A DNA stretch of 64,000 bases, from NCBI GenBank assembly GCA_026018925.1, contig JAKSZU010000009.1, forward strand, positions 33,154,583 to 33,218,582, written 5' to 3'. Position numbers and translations under genes: made by a program. Shown one piece after another: positions 11,915 through 24,619 of the stretch. This DNA is from Tupaia tana. Its lineage: Eukaryota; Chordata; Mammalia; Scandentia; Tupaiidae. The notes under the pieces are model-generated. The model had not been told where the DNA came from. It saw nothing but the letters and a program-made list of their open reading frames with translations, and ran no database searches. Within the stretch, counting starts at the first letter, position 1, and each line of letters begins with the position of its first letter.

Positions 11915-12152
11915 CTAAGAATGCTTAATATGCTCAATACGCACATTCATTCTCTTGGCAAGAATCTTGCCCTTGTTTGTTCACAACAATGCCAACGGCA
12001 TGCTGGGTAACATTGTGACTCTTCAAAGTTTTGCCATGGTAACACCTGTGGGGCATTCCTTTTTGAACAGTACCCATCCCCTTGATGTCGACAATATCAC
12101 CTTTCTTGTAGATTTGTATACTGCCAAAGGAACCACTCCATGTTTTCTTTTT

Positions 12153-12324
12153 TTTGACAGTATTTTTTAAAAATAATTATTTTATTTAACTTTATTTTAA
12201 TTTGACCAGAGAGGGACGGAGCAAAAGAGAGAGAGAGAAAGCAAGCTGCCAGGTCTGGGACTTGAACCGTGGTTTGCCATGTTGGAGTCCAGCGCCCTTA
12301 ACCACCAGGCGACCTACTGGCCCC
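12153..12324 (-). mobile_element. SINE (short form) inside the RPL21 pseudogene coding region
   Basis: Reverse short-form copy with tttaactttattttaatttg and agggacggagc. The duplication aaccactccatgttttct (about 12133) / aaccactctatgttttct (about 12327) is RPL21 coding sequence, so the insertion post-dates the retrocopy. Confidence 0.93.
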
Positions 12325-12434
12325 CAACCACTCTATGTTTTCTAAAAGGCCTAGAGAACATATATCGGGTGCCTCCCTTCTTTCCCTTTGTGTTCGTCAT
12401 TTTGGTGAATTACTAGAAGATAGTGGCTCCAGCC

Positions 12435-14215
12435 AAAAGGATGATTTCTCACTTTCTGACTCTCTGTCTCTCCCTGTCTCTCCAGTGAGTGCACACGCCC
12501 TACAACAAAAATATCTCAAAAAAAAAAAAACGGGGGACTAGTAGTTGGCATAATGGCTATGTCACTGGACTCCCACGTAGTCGACCGTGGTTCGCGTCCT
12601 GGACCCGGTGGCTTAAAAAACTCACGCCGGGCACGTGTGCGTGCGCGCCCAAGATCCCGAGAGGAGAATGGAGGAGAAGGGATTGCGGCGTGGCCATCTC
12701 CCCTGGGGGTGATTTCTCGCTTTCTGTCTCTCTGTCTCCCTCTGTCTTTCTGGTGAGCACATGCGCCCTATAGCAAAAACCTCTCAAAAAAAAAAAAAAA
12801 TGGTGATACTTCGGCCAGCTGGTGGCATGGTGGTTAAGGCAGCTGGAACTCACATGGCTGCACAGTTCAAGTCCCAGTCCCAGTGGCTTGAGAAATATGG
12901 AGGCGCATGTGTATGCTTAAAGGAATTGTGGCCTAACCAGGCCCTGTGATAGTGCTTTCTCATTTTCCCTCTCATTCTGTTTCCAGGGAACACAAATGCC
13001 CTCTGGCAAAATTTTAAAAATGAAAAGAAAAAAAAAAAAAAAAGGAGCCAGCAGGTGGCACGGTAGTTAAGGTGCTAGATCCCACATGGCTGACTGTGGT
13101 TTGAGTCCTGGACCTGGCGGTTTGAAAATCATGCCACGTGTGTGTGCATGCATGCCCAAAAATCCCAAGAGGACAATGGAGGAGAAGGGATTGCAGTGTG
13201 GCCATCTCCTGTGGGGGATGATTTTCACTTTCTCTTTCCAGTGAGTACACATGCCCTATAGCAAAAACCTTAAAAGGGCGGGGGGGGGGGGGAGGCATCA
13301 GATGGCATGGTGGCTAAGGGAGCTGGACTTCCACATGGCCAACTGTGGTTCAAGTCCCGGAGCTGTTGGCTTGCTTTCTCTTTCCTTCTCTCTCTCTTTC
13401 TCTCTGTCCCTCTCTGGTCCAATTAAAATAAATAAAGTTAAATAAAATAATTGTTGGGACGAGCAGATGGCGTAATGGCTATGTCACTGGACTACCATGT
13501 AGCCGACCATGGTTCAAGTCCCGGACCTGGTGGCTTAAACTCACATCGGGCACGTGTGCGTGCGTGCCCAGGATCCTGAGAGAAGAATGGAGGAGAAGGG
13601 ATTGTGGCATGGCCATCCCCCCTGGGGGGGGTGATTTCTCACTTTCTGTCTAGCTGTCTCTGTCTTTCTGGCGAGCGCACACACCCTATAGCAAAAACTT
13701 CTCCAGAAGAATGAATGAATGAATGAATAAATAAATAAATAAATAATTGTTTAGGCGCTGGCAGGTGGCATAGTGGTTAAAGGTGCTGGATTCTCTCGAG
13801 TACCAGACCTGGTGGCTTGCTTTCTCACTTTCGTTTTCTCTCTGTCTGGTCAAATTAAAAAAATAATAATCATAAAAAATGGAAATAAATAATTCTTTAA
13901 AATATAATTGTTTAAAAAAATAAAATAATCTATGGAATCAGCAGTTGGCATAATGTCTATGTCACTGGACTCCCATGTAGTTGACCATAGTTCAAATCCT
14001 GGACCTGAAGGCTTAAACTCATGCTGTGTGCATGTGTGTCCAGGATCCCAAGAGGAAAATGGAGAAGGGACTGCGGCATGGTCATCTCCCTGGGGGGTGA
14101 TTTCTCGCCTTTTGTCTCTCTGTCGCTCTCTTTCTGGTGAGTGCACATGCCCTATAGCAAAAACCTCTCCAAAATAAATAAATAAATAAATAATTTTAAA
14201 AAGAAAAAAAAAAAA
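12435..14215 (+). mobile_element. Run of seven + strand SINEs
   Basis: 12441-12532 is the 3' half of the SINE started at 11233. Then 12533-12795 (long), 12809-13043 (long, diverged), 13045-13275 (long), 13290-13455 (short), 13456-13745 (long), 13756-13930 (short, internally shortened) and 13935-14215 (long). Each follows the A-rich tail of the previous one, as expected if the tails are preferred L1 endonuclease targets. Confidence 0.85.
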
Positions 14216-15004
14216 AGGAAGACATTGAAGACAGACAAATCTGAAGACAGAATAGTGAATACAGACAAATCTTTCAGTTTTGTTGTAAAGGAAAGGAGGG
14301 AAAGGAGTGGTAGCTAAAAGGAGAGTGTGATTAAAGGGCAGTTTGTTAAGATGGTAAAAGTGATAGCATATTTGTATGTTGGCGGGAACAATCCAGGGAA
14401 AAGCAGAAACAGAAAGGGAAGACCTGCCAGAAGCTAGGTGCTGCATAGCCGAGGAGTTTGGGTCTTGGGCACAAGCAAGCAGAAATGCTGGCCCTAGCAT
14501 GGACACTCCCTCCGCAGTCCGGCAGGACGGTGGGTCCCCAAATGCAGATGCTGGCAGACGGGATGTGGCAGATGGGTTATAGACATTCCCTTACGATTGC
14601 TTATTTTTTCTCAGAGAACAGGAAGCCAGGTCCTCAAGTGAGAGTGAGACTGGGGGAGAAGGAAGGACTGCAGGCTTGAGGAGGGGTTTGTCAGTCAGTG
14701 TAGGCCAAGGCTCCGCAAGCTACAGCCTACCAGCCAAACCTGGGCACTGCCTCTTTCCTGAGTTAAGGATAGTTTCTGTATTTTTTTAACGCTGCTTTAT
14801 ATTACTGAGTAGTAACCACAGCCCACAGCTACAACCACAGTCATGACCTCTACCCCAAGAACAAGCGCTCTCTCTTCAATTACTACTGTTTTAACATTTC
14901 GTACAGGATACTCCATTTAGCCTCCTTCATGGCCATATGAAATAGGTATTGGTATCTTCAATTAAAATGCACAGAAAGATTCAGAGATGTTAAGAAACTT
15001 CCCG
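14216..15004. other. Mostly unassigned intergenic DNA
   Basis: No gene seen. 14700-14815 looks like an old dispersed repeat (ccgcaagctacagcctacca) of a family I could not name. 14930-15004 is the first part of a MIR-like element. Confidence 0.4.
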
Positions 15005-15360
15005 AGGCTGGCAGGTCATGTAGTGGTTAAGGTGCTGGACTTTGGTTCAAGTCTTGGACCTGGTGGCTTGAAAGTCACATAGAGCGCGCGTGTGTGTGTG
15101 TGTGTGTGTGTGTGTGCCCAAAATCCTCAGAGGAGAATGGAGGAGAAGGGACTGCAGTGTGGCCAGCCCACTGGAGGATGATTTCTCACTTTCTGTCTGT
15201 CTGTCTCTCCAGCAAGTACGTGCACCCTATAGCAAAAATCTCTAATAACAACAACAACAACAACAAAAACCCCTAAATTTCCTAAGAGTCACACAACTGG
15301 TATTAGATCTGAGATTCAAACATAGGTTTACATGAATTCAAAGCCATCTCTCTTCATTTG
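14930..15360. repeat. MIR/L2-like element split by a SINE
   Basis: The text cagagatgttaagaaacttc before and gagtcacacaactggtatta after are consecutive parts of the MIR-type core. A + strand long-form SINE (15005-15272), with a (TG)n run at 15086-15115 and an (AAC)n tail, sits between them. Confidence 0.65.
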
Positions 15361-15621
15361 TTACACTATTTTTGATGTTTTACATCCTGTTCATTGTTCT
15401 CCTCTGATAACATTGTGATAAAACTGCTAACGAGTATCAGCATTGCTTGTTCCCTATCTCAAACTCATCCAGGAGGACAGAGTATATAGAGAGAGTATGT
15501 CATCAAAGGCAATATTCCTTGAATTAGTTACCTGTATGATTCACAGAAGGGTATACTAACATAAGAGTTAGGACTTGAATGGTTTTGCATCAGACCATTA
15601 GTGGTAATTAAAAACCTTGTA
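15361..15621. other. Unassigned intergenic DNA
   Basis: Nothing recognisable. Confidence 0.4.
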
Positions 15622-16512
15622 GAGAGGCTGGACTCCCACACGGCCGACCACTGTACAAGTCCCGGACCTGGTGACTTGTTTTCTCATTCTCTTTCTGGTC
15701 AAATTAAACAAACAAACAAACAAACAAAAACAAACAAACAAAAAACAGGGACTAGCAGTTGGCGTAATGGCTATGTCACTGGACGCCCATGTAGTTGACC
15801 ACGGTTCGAGTCCTGGACCCGGTGGCTTAAACTCACACCGGGCGCGTGTGTGTGCGCCCAAGATCCCGAGAGGAGAATGGAGGAGAAGGGACTGCAGCGT
15901 GGCCATCCCCCCTGGGGGGTGATTTCTCGCTTTCTGTCTCTATGTCTCTCTCTTTCTGGCAAGCGCACGCGCCCTATAGCAAAAACCTCTCAAAAAAATA
16001 ACAATAATAAATAAAATTAAATAATTCTCTTAAAAAATCCTTGTAGAAATTCATTTATTAAATCACCTTCTCAGATGGCAGTGAATAAAGTTCTAAGATA
16101 GAATTAAGTAGTGTATGAACCAGCAGATGACATAATGGTTACATCGCAGGACTCCCATAAAGTCAACCACGGTTCAAGTCCTAGACCTGGCAGCTTACAA
16201 ATCACACCAGGCACCTGTGTGCATGTGCCCAAAATCATGAAAGGTGAGCAGAGAGCAAGGGATTGCAGCATGGCCATCTCCGATTTCTCACTTTCTGTCT
16301 CTCCATCTCTCTGGTGAGCACATGAGTTTTATAGCAAAAACCTCTCTAAAAAAATTTAGATTATTGTCATCGACAGACCTATACCTTTTTAGTCCAAGTA
16401 CAGAAAAAGTGAAAATTATGAATTCTGATTGCCCAAACTATAAAGGTATTTTCTTTCCTTAAAATACAGTCATGTGCCACATACTGATGTCTGAACGATA
16501 GACCATATATAC

Positions 16513-16555
<43 letters not shown>

Positions 16556-17045
16556 GGCTGGCCTCATGGTTAAGTGAGCTGGATTCCACATTGAGGGTGC
16601 TTTGTCCCTCTCCCTTTCCTCCCTCTCCCCTGTCCCCCCTCCTCCTCTGAAGAGAGCATGCCCTCAGGTAATAAAAAAAAACCTTGAGGGACTCACAGGT
16701 AGCATGGCAGTTAAGGGTGCTGGACTCCCACATGGCCGAGCGCAGTTTGAGTCCTGAACCTGGTGGATTGCTTTCTCACTCCCACCCCCCTCACTCTGTC
16801 CCTCTCTGGTCAAATTAAAATAAATAAATAAAGTTAAATAAAAATAATTTTTTTAGAGGTTTTTGCTATAGGGCACGTGCAACTCCCAAGAAAGACAGAG
16901 AGAGACAGAGAGACAGAAAGCAAGAAATCACCCCCCCAGGGGGGATGGCCACACCGCAATCCCTTCTCCTCCATTCTCCTCTCGGGATCTCAGGCACACA
17001 AACACGTACCCAGCGTGAGGTTTTCTGTTTTTGGTTTTTTTTGAG

Positions 17046-17086
<41 letters not shown>

Positions 17087-17318
17087 ATAGGGCACGTGCG
17101 CTCACCAGACAGACAGAGAGATAGAAAGCGAGAGATCACCCCCCAGGGGGGATGGTCACGCCGCAATCGCAATCCCTTCTCCTCCATTCTCCTCTCGGGA
17201 TTTGGGCATGCACGCACACGCGCCCGGCGTGAGTTTAAGCCACCGGGTCCGGGACTCAAACTGCGGTCGACTACGTGGGAGTCCAGCGACATAGCCATTA
17301 CACTAACTGCTGGTCCCA
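15622..17318. mobile_element. SINE cluster
   Basis: Copies: 15622-15745 (+ short, 5' truncated), 15748-16020 (+ long), 16117-16352 (+ long), 16555-16682 (+ old or truncated, preceded by an (ATATAC)n run at 16502-16555), 16687-16850 (+ short), 16853-17018 (- long, truncated), 17048-17318 (- long, with a 40-base T tract as the reverse of its tail). Confidence 0.8.
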
Positions 17319-17599
17319 AAATGATTCTTAAAAAAAATTTTTTTCTTAAAAGAGCATCACTCTGTTGTGACTACAGTGACAATGCCAACAGGATATTTCT
17401 CAAATGCTTACATGCTTTGCCACTTGCCCTTGAAAAGCTTTCAGCTGCCTTCAGCAGTAATTTTGAAACTATACCCTAAGGAACCCTCTTGGTTGGGCAG
17501 AAGTGCTTCAGGGATTTCTCAAACAAGGATTTTCCAAACCAAACTAGAAGATGTAAACTTCCATGAGAGGCCTCTTCTTTGATTTTGTCTGTTTGATGT

Positions 17600-18960
17600 A
17601 CTAGCACCCATTTCATTCATTCACCAAATGTTTACTGAGCACCTACTAAGTGTAAGGGACTGTTCCAGCTTCAGATTACATGGTAGTGAATAAAACACAA
17701 TCCATGTCCTCCTGAAACTTACATTCTAGGGGGGGGGAGTCAGAAAATAAATAAAATACATGTTATCTCAGATAAGTACTATGAAAAAAAAACAAAACAG
17801 TAGTGGGGTGGAGAGTGCTGAAGTCGGGGTCAGGGGTTGCAATTTTAAATAGAGAGTCCTGGGGCCAGCAGGTGGTATGGTGGTCAAGGATGCTGGATTT
17901 CTACATGGCCAACCATGGTTCAAGTCCTGGACCTGGTGGCTTGCTTTCTCACTTTCCCTCTCCCTTTCTTACTCTCACTCTGTCCCTCTCTGGTCAAATT
18001 GAAATAAACAAATAAAGTTAAATAAAAAAAATAATAATTTTTTAAAGAGAGAGAGAGAAGGGTCGGGGAATGCCTCCCTGAGAAAGTGATATTGGAATAA
18101 AGACCTAAAGAGACTGATGAAGGGGGCCAGCAGGTGGTGTGATGGTTACGGTGCTGGATTCCCACATGGCTGACTACGGTTTGAATCCCAAGCCCAGTGG
18201 GATGAAAATCACACCAGGCACATATGTGTGCATGCCCAAAATCCCAAGAGAAGAATGGAGGAGGACGGACTGCAGTGTGGCTAACCCTTCCCCCTGGGGG
18301 TGATTTCTCTTTCCCTCCCTCTCTGCCAAGTGCACACACACCATGGGAAAAACAAACAAACAAATGAACACCAAAATACACACAAAATAAAACAAAACAA
18401 ACAAACAAAACACACACACACACACACACACAAAACAAAAAAAAAACTAAAAATAAAAGACTGATGAAGGAGGCTGTGGGGTTATCTAGGGGAAGAGCTT
18501 CCTGGCAGAGGGCACAGCAGGTGCAAAGGCCCTGAGATAGAAACATAACCATCCAGTGTATCCCAAGCAGAATGGACTGCGGGTGAGCAGTTGGAGACAT
18601 GGTCACAGAGGTAGGGTGGGGGGGACTGACAGTGTATGTCTGTTGTAAGGACGTGGCTCTACCCAAATGCGATCGTGAGTTGTTAAGAGCCACTAAGCGT
18701 GGTGACATGAGATGACTTAGGTTTTAAAAGGATCTCTCTAGTTGCTGTGTTGAGAAGTGACCGTAGAGAGGTAGGGTCAAGTTTTTATAATGATCCAAAA
18801 AAGAGATGAACCAGGGTGGGGCAGTGAGGAGCACTGGGCTTCTAAATATAGTGTGAAGAGTGCCAGCAAGATTGGCTACCAGATTGGATTAAGGATGTAA
18901 GCAAAAGCAGAGTCAAGGGTGGAATACTATGTAAAATGGCTTTTTTATAATATCTTTTTT
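17600..18960 (+). repeat. Ancient interspersed repeat (LINE-type) carrying two SINEs
   Basis: The old repeat begins ttcattcattcaccaaatgt, continues with gagcacctactaagtgtaag, and later has aatgcctccctgagaaagtg and ggtgcaaaggccctgagata. These form one well-known ancient mammalian repeat whose family name I leave open. SINEs: 17859-18040 (+ short) and 18123-18455 (+ long, tail grown into an (AAAC)n/(AC)n tract at about 18345-18435). Confidence 0.6.
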
Positions 18961-18961
18961 G

Positions 18962-19981
18962 GGGGAGAGGTTTTTGCTATAGGGCGCGGGCACTCGCCAG
19001 AAAGACAGAGACAGACAGAGAGACAGAAAGTGAGAAATCACCCCCCAGGGAGGATGGCCATGCCACAATCCCTTCTTCTCCATTCTCCACTAGGGATCTT
19101 GGGCACACAGGCACATGCGCCCGGTGTGAGTTTAAACCACCGGGTCCGAGACTTGAACCGTGGTCGACTACGTGGGAGTCCAGCGACATAGCCATCATGC
19201 TAACTGCTGGTTCCTTTTTTATATTTTTGTAGAGGTTTTTGCCTTAGGGCATGTGTGCTTGCTGGAGAGACAGAGACAGTAAGAGGGAAAGTGAGAAATC
19301 ATCCCCCAGGTGGGATGTCCGTGGCGCAATCCCTTCTCTACCATTCTCCAGGGATTTGTGCACCTATGCCCAGCATGCGTTTCAAGCCAGTAGGCCCAGG
19401 ACTCAAACTGCGGTTGGCCATGTGGGAGTCCAGTGACACCACTACACCATCTACTGGTTCCAAGATGGCTTGTTTTCCAATGATCAGAGGGCACGTACAC
19501 TTGCCAGAGAGAGCAGGAAAGGGAGAAGGCACCCACTTCGTGGGGAATGGTCAAGCCTCAATCCCTTCTCAATTTCTCCATCCTGTTGGGATTTGGGGCA
19601 CACAAGCACACACACTCGGCATGTTTCCAAAGCCACCAGGGCCGAGATTTGAACCATGGTCAGTCATATGAGATCTGGCTCCCTTTAGCACTAGGCCACA
19701 GAGCCAGCCCCTAAAGTGGCTATTTTTAAAAAAGAATTATTTAACTTTATTTATTTTAATTTGACCAGAGAGGGACAGAGTGAGAGAGAGGGAAAGTGAG
19801 AAAGTAAGCTGCCAGGTCCGGGACTCAATTCGTGGTCAGCCATGTGGGAGTCCAGGGGCCTTAACCACCACGCCACCTGCTGGCCTCCCAAAATGGCTAT
19901 TTTTTTTAAAGATTTCTTTTTAATTTTATTACTGTTTAAGTCACTAGAGAAAAAGAGAGAGATAGAGGGAAAGTGAGGAAG
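18962..19981 (-). mobile_element. SINE cluster, all reverse
   Basis: Copies: 18962-19213 (long), 19227-19461 (long), 19482-19710 (older subfamily, with the distinctive ccatcctgttgggatttggg), 19725-19887 (short), and 19900-19981 (3' half of a short copy whose 5' half is at 20800-20889). The two halves are separated by an LTR-like insertion. Confidence 0.85.
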
Positions 19982-20799
19982 TGTTAGCAAACTCAAATCA
20001 GGTTCGCTCGCCCAAGAGCTATAAAACCAAACTATAGGCACGTGGTGTGATGAAGGAAAGTACAGCTTTTTTGCCAAGTGCAAAGCAAGGAGAGTGGGCA
20101 GCTCATGCTGAAAAGACCCGGTCTCCCTGAGATGTTCCCCACATGCATTTTTTTTTTTGAGAGGTTTTCGCTATAGGGCGCGTGTGCTCACCAGACAGAG
20201 ACAGAGAGACAGAAAGCGAGAAATCATCCCCCAGGGGAGATGGCCACGCCCCAATCCCTTCTCCTCCATTCTCCTCTCGGGATCTTGGGCACGCATGCAC
20301 ACGCGCCCGGCTTGAGTTTTAAGCCACCGGGTCCGTGACACGAACCGTGGTCGATTACGTGGGAGTCCAGCAACATAGCCATTACGCTAACTGCTGGTCC
20401 TCCTCCACATGCATTTTTAAGGGCAAAATTAGGGGCAGAGGTCCCAGGCGCATGATCAGTTAAGTGATTGGTTCAAGAGGACGTGATCATCTTCTGGGCG
20501 TTCTTGATTGGTGAGGTTTTAGATAATCAAATTTCTCTTCAGGTGTCTGGACCCATTCAGCCTGGGGTCTTTGAGCTCACAGCCAGCAGTTTCTATCCTA
20601 CAACACATCTTACGTATTGAAATGAAAACCTTATGTTTCCTTTAAGTGAGAGTTTTAGAGGTCAAATGGCCCTTATTCACGGTCAATGTTCTTTTATTAT
20701 CATAACCAAAGTCTGAAGACTTACTCCTTACTCTGGGCCACTACAACGTAAATAGACTTCCTATTTCAAGAACCTTAGGAAATACATTAGGAGGTTTCA
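19982..20799 (-). mobile_element. LTR-like insertion (endogenous retrovirus type), carrying a SINE
   Basis: It splits a short SINE precisely. Ends are TG (19982-83) and CA (20798-99) on the + strand, as expected for an LTR in either orientation. On the minus strand the order is promoter-like sequence, a ctttgcacttgg segment followed by a decayed AATAAA-like site (now all A) near 20070, and a U5-like end finishing gagtttgctaaca. Without the inner SINE it is about 570 bp. Flanking 4-base duplications (gaag/aatg) are poor. There are no viral genes. The class is probably gammaretroviral-like, from layout only. Confidence 0.5.
20155..20403 (-). mobile_element. SINE (long form) inside the LTR-like insertion
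   Basis: Well-preserved long form. Target-site duplication ccacatgcattttt before (about 20138) and ccacatgcatttttaag after (20405), so it is younger than the LTR. Confidence 0.92.
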
Positions 20800-20889
20800 A
20801 ATGCAAGCCACCTGGTCTGGGACTCAAGCAGTGGTTGTCAGCCATGTGGGAGCCCAACACCTTAACCCCCATGCCACCTGCTGGCCCCC

Positions 20890-21319
20890 TAAAATGGCTT
20901 TTAAAACAAAAACGTATTCTGCTCAAGAAGTCTGCACATTTTTGGCCCCCAAGATAAAGCTAGGATTCCGGGGGAAGTTCCACAAGGCCCTGGATATTGG
21001 TTCTTGGCTTCTATATTTTTGCAAATATATAAAGGGTCCTCACAAAGCTCTTGGAAAATACATATGATGAAAAACTAAGCATGATTTTTCACAGCAAAAT
21101 AAAAGTCATACTTCAATTTCATTTTTCCACAACGTCCTAGTCCCTTCATAGTTCTCTCTTCCTGGAAAGCCATCCCTCACTCCCCTGCCTCTATTTCTCT
21201 TGAAGGATTTCCCCCAAGCAGATGAACCCTGTGACTGGAAGTTTTGTACTTTTGTATCATGCTTGTCCTTTTAGCTGGCCTGCCCTTCTCTGCATCTCCT
21301 AGGCCGACCAGGACTCAGG
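20890..21319. other. Intergenic, no gene seen
   Basis: About 21130-21240 vaguely resembles an L2 3' end (ttccccaagcagatg); the rest is unrecognised. Confidence 0.35.
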
Positions 21320-22477
21320 TTCAGGCTGCCATAGGTACCCCAGACTGGGGGCTTAAACCATGGACGTCTGTTTTCTCACAGTCCTGGAGGCTGGAAGTCC
21401 AAAATCTGGGTGTGGGCAGAGTTGGTTTCTCCTGAGGCCTCTCTCTTTGGCTTGCAGAGACTGTCCCTTCTCGCTGTAGCCTCCCTTCTGTGCTTGAGCA
21501 TCCCTGGCGACACCCTTGTACATACTACAATAGTTATCTTTTCTAATAAGGACTCCAGTCAGAATGGATTAAATTTGTTTTCCTTTATTCATGATAAAGA
21601 GTAAGCATATGAGTGAGAGATGAGCACCCTTCACAGGGTCCAGTCATGCCGTGATCCCCTTCCTCCAGTCCTCCAGATCCTGGACACCCACAGAGGTGCC
21701 TGGTGTTTCTCAGGCTGACTGGTCCGAGGATTCAAACCATCATCACCATGTGGGATGCAGCTTCTCTTGAGCAGTGCATTACTGCTGCACTCTGAGACTG
21801 GCCCATTTTTTTTTTTTTTTTTTTTTTTGCAGGCAAGATTTTTGTTATAGGGTGCATGTGCTTGCACCCTATAACAGAGAGAAAACAAGAGAGAAAACAG
21901 GAAACCATCCCCTTGGGGGATGGCCACACTACAATCCCTTCTCTTTCATTCTCCTCTTGGGATTTTGGGCACGCATGCACACATGCCTGGCATGAGTTTT
22001 TGTGGAGAGTGGCTATTTTGAACTAACATATGTAGAAATGTGTTTTGTGAGCTTTATTTGTATAGTTATGAAAACATTAAAATATAAATATGTTAACTGT
22101 TGATACTGTAAAGCAGTATTAATCTAAGGAAGCCGCATGTGTTATTCAGGTTTTGTCTAAAAAGATTAGAAAAAACAAATGGCCTTAGTTGTTTATACAT
22201 TATCAGCCAATTAACATTTGAAAACAAATGGCTTTGTTTTTTTTGTATGCATTTTTTTTGTCTTACAAAATAATAAATAAGAGGCTGCTTTGAAGTCGCA
22301 GCTTTTCCCATCAGAGAAGTTGGGCTCACCTGATTTTTACTTTTTTATATTTGAACCACCGTCGACCACAGTGGGAGTCTAGCAGTCTCAACCACCATGC
22401 CACCTGCTGGCCCCTACTTTTTTATATTTGTATATCTTTATGTGTTTGTTTTTATGTTTATTTTAATGTACAGCCCC

Positions 22478-22508
<31 letters not shown>

Positions 22509-23110
22509 TCAAAAACAGTGTTCAGCCGAATGGGCCTCAGAAGTGGCACCCTTTCCGTACTTTTAATTTTTTTGGAGAGGTTTTTGCTATAGGGTACATG
22601 TGCTCACCAGAAAGAAAGAGACAGAGATAGAAAGTGAGAAATCACCCCCCAGGGGGGATGGCCACGCTGCAATCCCATCTCCTTCATTCTCCTCTCGGGA
22701 TCTTGGGCACGCATGCACACGTGCCCAGCGTGAGTTTAAGCCACCAGGTCCAGGACTCGAACCACAGTCAACTACACGGGAGTCCAGTGACATAGCCATT
22801 ACGCCAACTGCTGGTTCCCCCTTTCTATACTTGTATATCTTGTGTGTTTATTTTTACATTTCATGGCCCCCCTTAATCAAAAAAATGTGTTCAGTGGAGC
22901 ATGTCTCAGCAAGTTTCAAGCCACCGGCTCTGAGACTAGAACTTTGGTTGATTATGTGGGAGTCCAGTGACATAACCATTATGCCATCTGCTGGTCCCTG
23001 AAGTTACCACTTCTTTAAAGGCACTATCTCTATAGTCTCAGAGGAATTGGGGGATAGGGAGATAAGGCTTCAACATATGACTTCTGGGGAACACAATTCA
23101 GTCCAAAATC
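21320..23110 (+). repeat. Old L1-type 3' fragment in pieces, with SINEs
   Basis: caggctgccataggtacccc, then tctcacagtcctggaggctg (21375), and much later ggcttcaacatatgacttct (23068) are parts of one old repeat. Between them lie SINEs 21600-21806 (- older form), 21826-21997 (- long, truncated), 22350-22413 (- partial), 22568-22817 (- long), 22905-22997 (- partial), a (CA)n at 22483-22508, and about 22010-22340 of unassigned AT-rich sequence. Confidence 0.55.
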
Positions 23111-23213
23111 CCCCTCATCTTTTGAGGCTGATTTCAAATACTACCTCCTCCCCTAAGCTGGAAATCATCAGCCCTTCAACATTTTTGTAAGGGTTTATTT
23201 GTTCCCCCAACAC

Positions 23214-23461
23214 ACTTTTTTTTTTTTTCCATTAAGTGCATGTGCTTACTGGAGAGAGACAGTGGAAGAGAGGGAAAGTGAGAAATCATTCCCCAGGGGA
23301 TATGGCCACACCACAATCCCTTTTCTTCCATTCCCTTTTAGAATTTTGGGCATGCATGCACATATGCCTGGCGTGATTTTCAAACCACCAGTTCTGGGAC
23401 TCGAGCCTTGAGCTGGCCATGTGGGATCCAGTGCTTTAAACTCCATGTCACCTGTTGGCCC
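23214..23461 (-). mobile_element. SINE (long form)
   Basis: Reverse copy from the T-tract before attaagtgcatgtgctta to ctgttggcccc. Confidence 0.85.
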
Positions 23462-23534
23462 CTGTTTGTACCGTTCTTATGGTTCCTTGCACAATCTATC
23501 CCATTTCAGTACAAGGGAATGAAAGTAACAACGG

Positions 23535-24353
23535 TGGCCATGTCCTGAGCTTGTGGGTTATCCACTGCACACGCCTTACTGAGTGCTTAGCCCATCTTAC
23601 CACTGACTCTGCATCCTCACCTCGGCCCTATAAAGTGAGTACTATTAATGATTCCCCCCTTTATAAAAATTATTTAATTCTATTTATTGTTATTATAGTA
23701 GTATTCAATTTGAGCAGAGAGAGACAGAGAGAGAGGGAGAGCGAGAAAGCAAGGCACCAGGTCTGGGACTTGAACCAGTCAGCCATGTGGGAGTCCAACG
23801 CCTTAACCACCATACCACCTGCCAGCCCCAATGATTCCCCTTTTAGAGAAGAGGGAACTATGGCAAGAACAGGCTAAGTTGTATGTCTAAGGTCACTCAA
23901 ACCCAAGCAGTCACAACTTTAGAGTATGCTGTCAGCCCTGCACTCTACCACCTTTCAATTCAACAAATATCGAGGGCTTACTCTGTGTCAGGTTCGGATC
24001 TTGGTGCAAGACGTACAGAAAAGAACAAATATGACAAAGAAATCCTTGCCTTCACGGAGCCTTGTAGTCATGGCACAGTTCTCTATTTTTATTATTATTA
24101 TTATTTTGGAGAGGTTTTTGCTATAGGGCGCGTGCGCTCGCCAGAAAGAGAGAGAGACAGAGAGACAGAAAGCGAGAAATCACCCACCAGGGGGAATGGC
24201 CATGCCGCAATCCCTTCTCCGTTCTCCTTTTTGGATCTTAGGCACACACGGACATGCGCCTGGCGTGAGTTTAACCCACCTGGTCCAGGACTGGAACCAC
24301 AGTTGACTTCATGGGAGTCCAGCAACAGAGCCATTACGCTAACTGCTGGTCTC
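23535..24353. repeat. MIR-like and other old repeat, split by two SINEs
   Basis: A MIR-type core (ggtcactcaaacccaagcag) is interrupted by a short reverse SINE at 23660-23830, whose duplication aatgattcccc is present on both sides. 23955-24075 carries the ancient ttcaattcaacaaatat signature. 24107-24353 is a reverse long SINE with many CpGs. Confidence 0.65.
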
Positions 24354-24619
24354 AGTTCTGTATTTTCATTGTGGTGGGAGTTATATAAAGCTACCCATGT
24401 GATAACACAATAAAATCACACACATACATACACACAAATGAGTGTATGTATAGTGTGGAATTTGAATATGCCCTGTGTATCAGTCCACTGTGAATTTCCT
24501 GGTTGTGATACTACACAATACTTATGTAGGAGGTTAACACTAGGGAAGGCTGAGTAGAAGGTGTCACAGGACCTCTTTGTCCATTTCCTTTCAACTTCCT
24601 GTGACTCTATAACTATTTC

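Noticed and set aside
13850..14506. Open frame of 218 codons on the minus strand
   Set aside because: It runs through two SINEs and simple A/T-rich sequence; the peptide is SINE reading-frame text (FAIGHVHSPERERQ, as in dozens of other copies).
17920..18708. Open frame of 262 codons on the minus strand
   Set aside because: Its middle is a translated (CA)n tail and SINE body, the rest an ancient repeat; no domain and no splice context.
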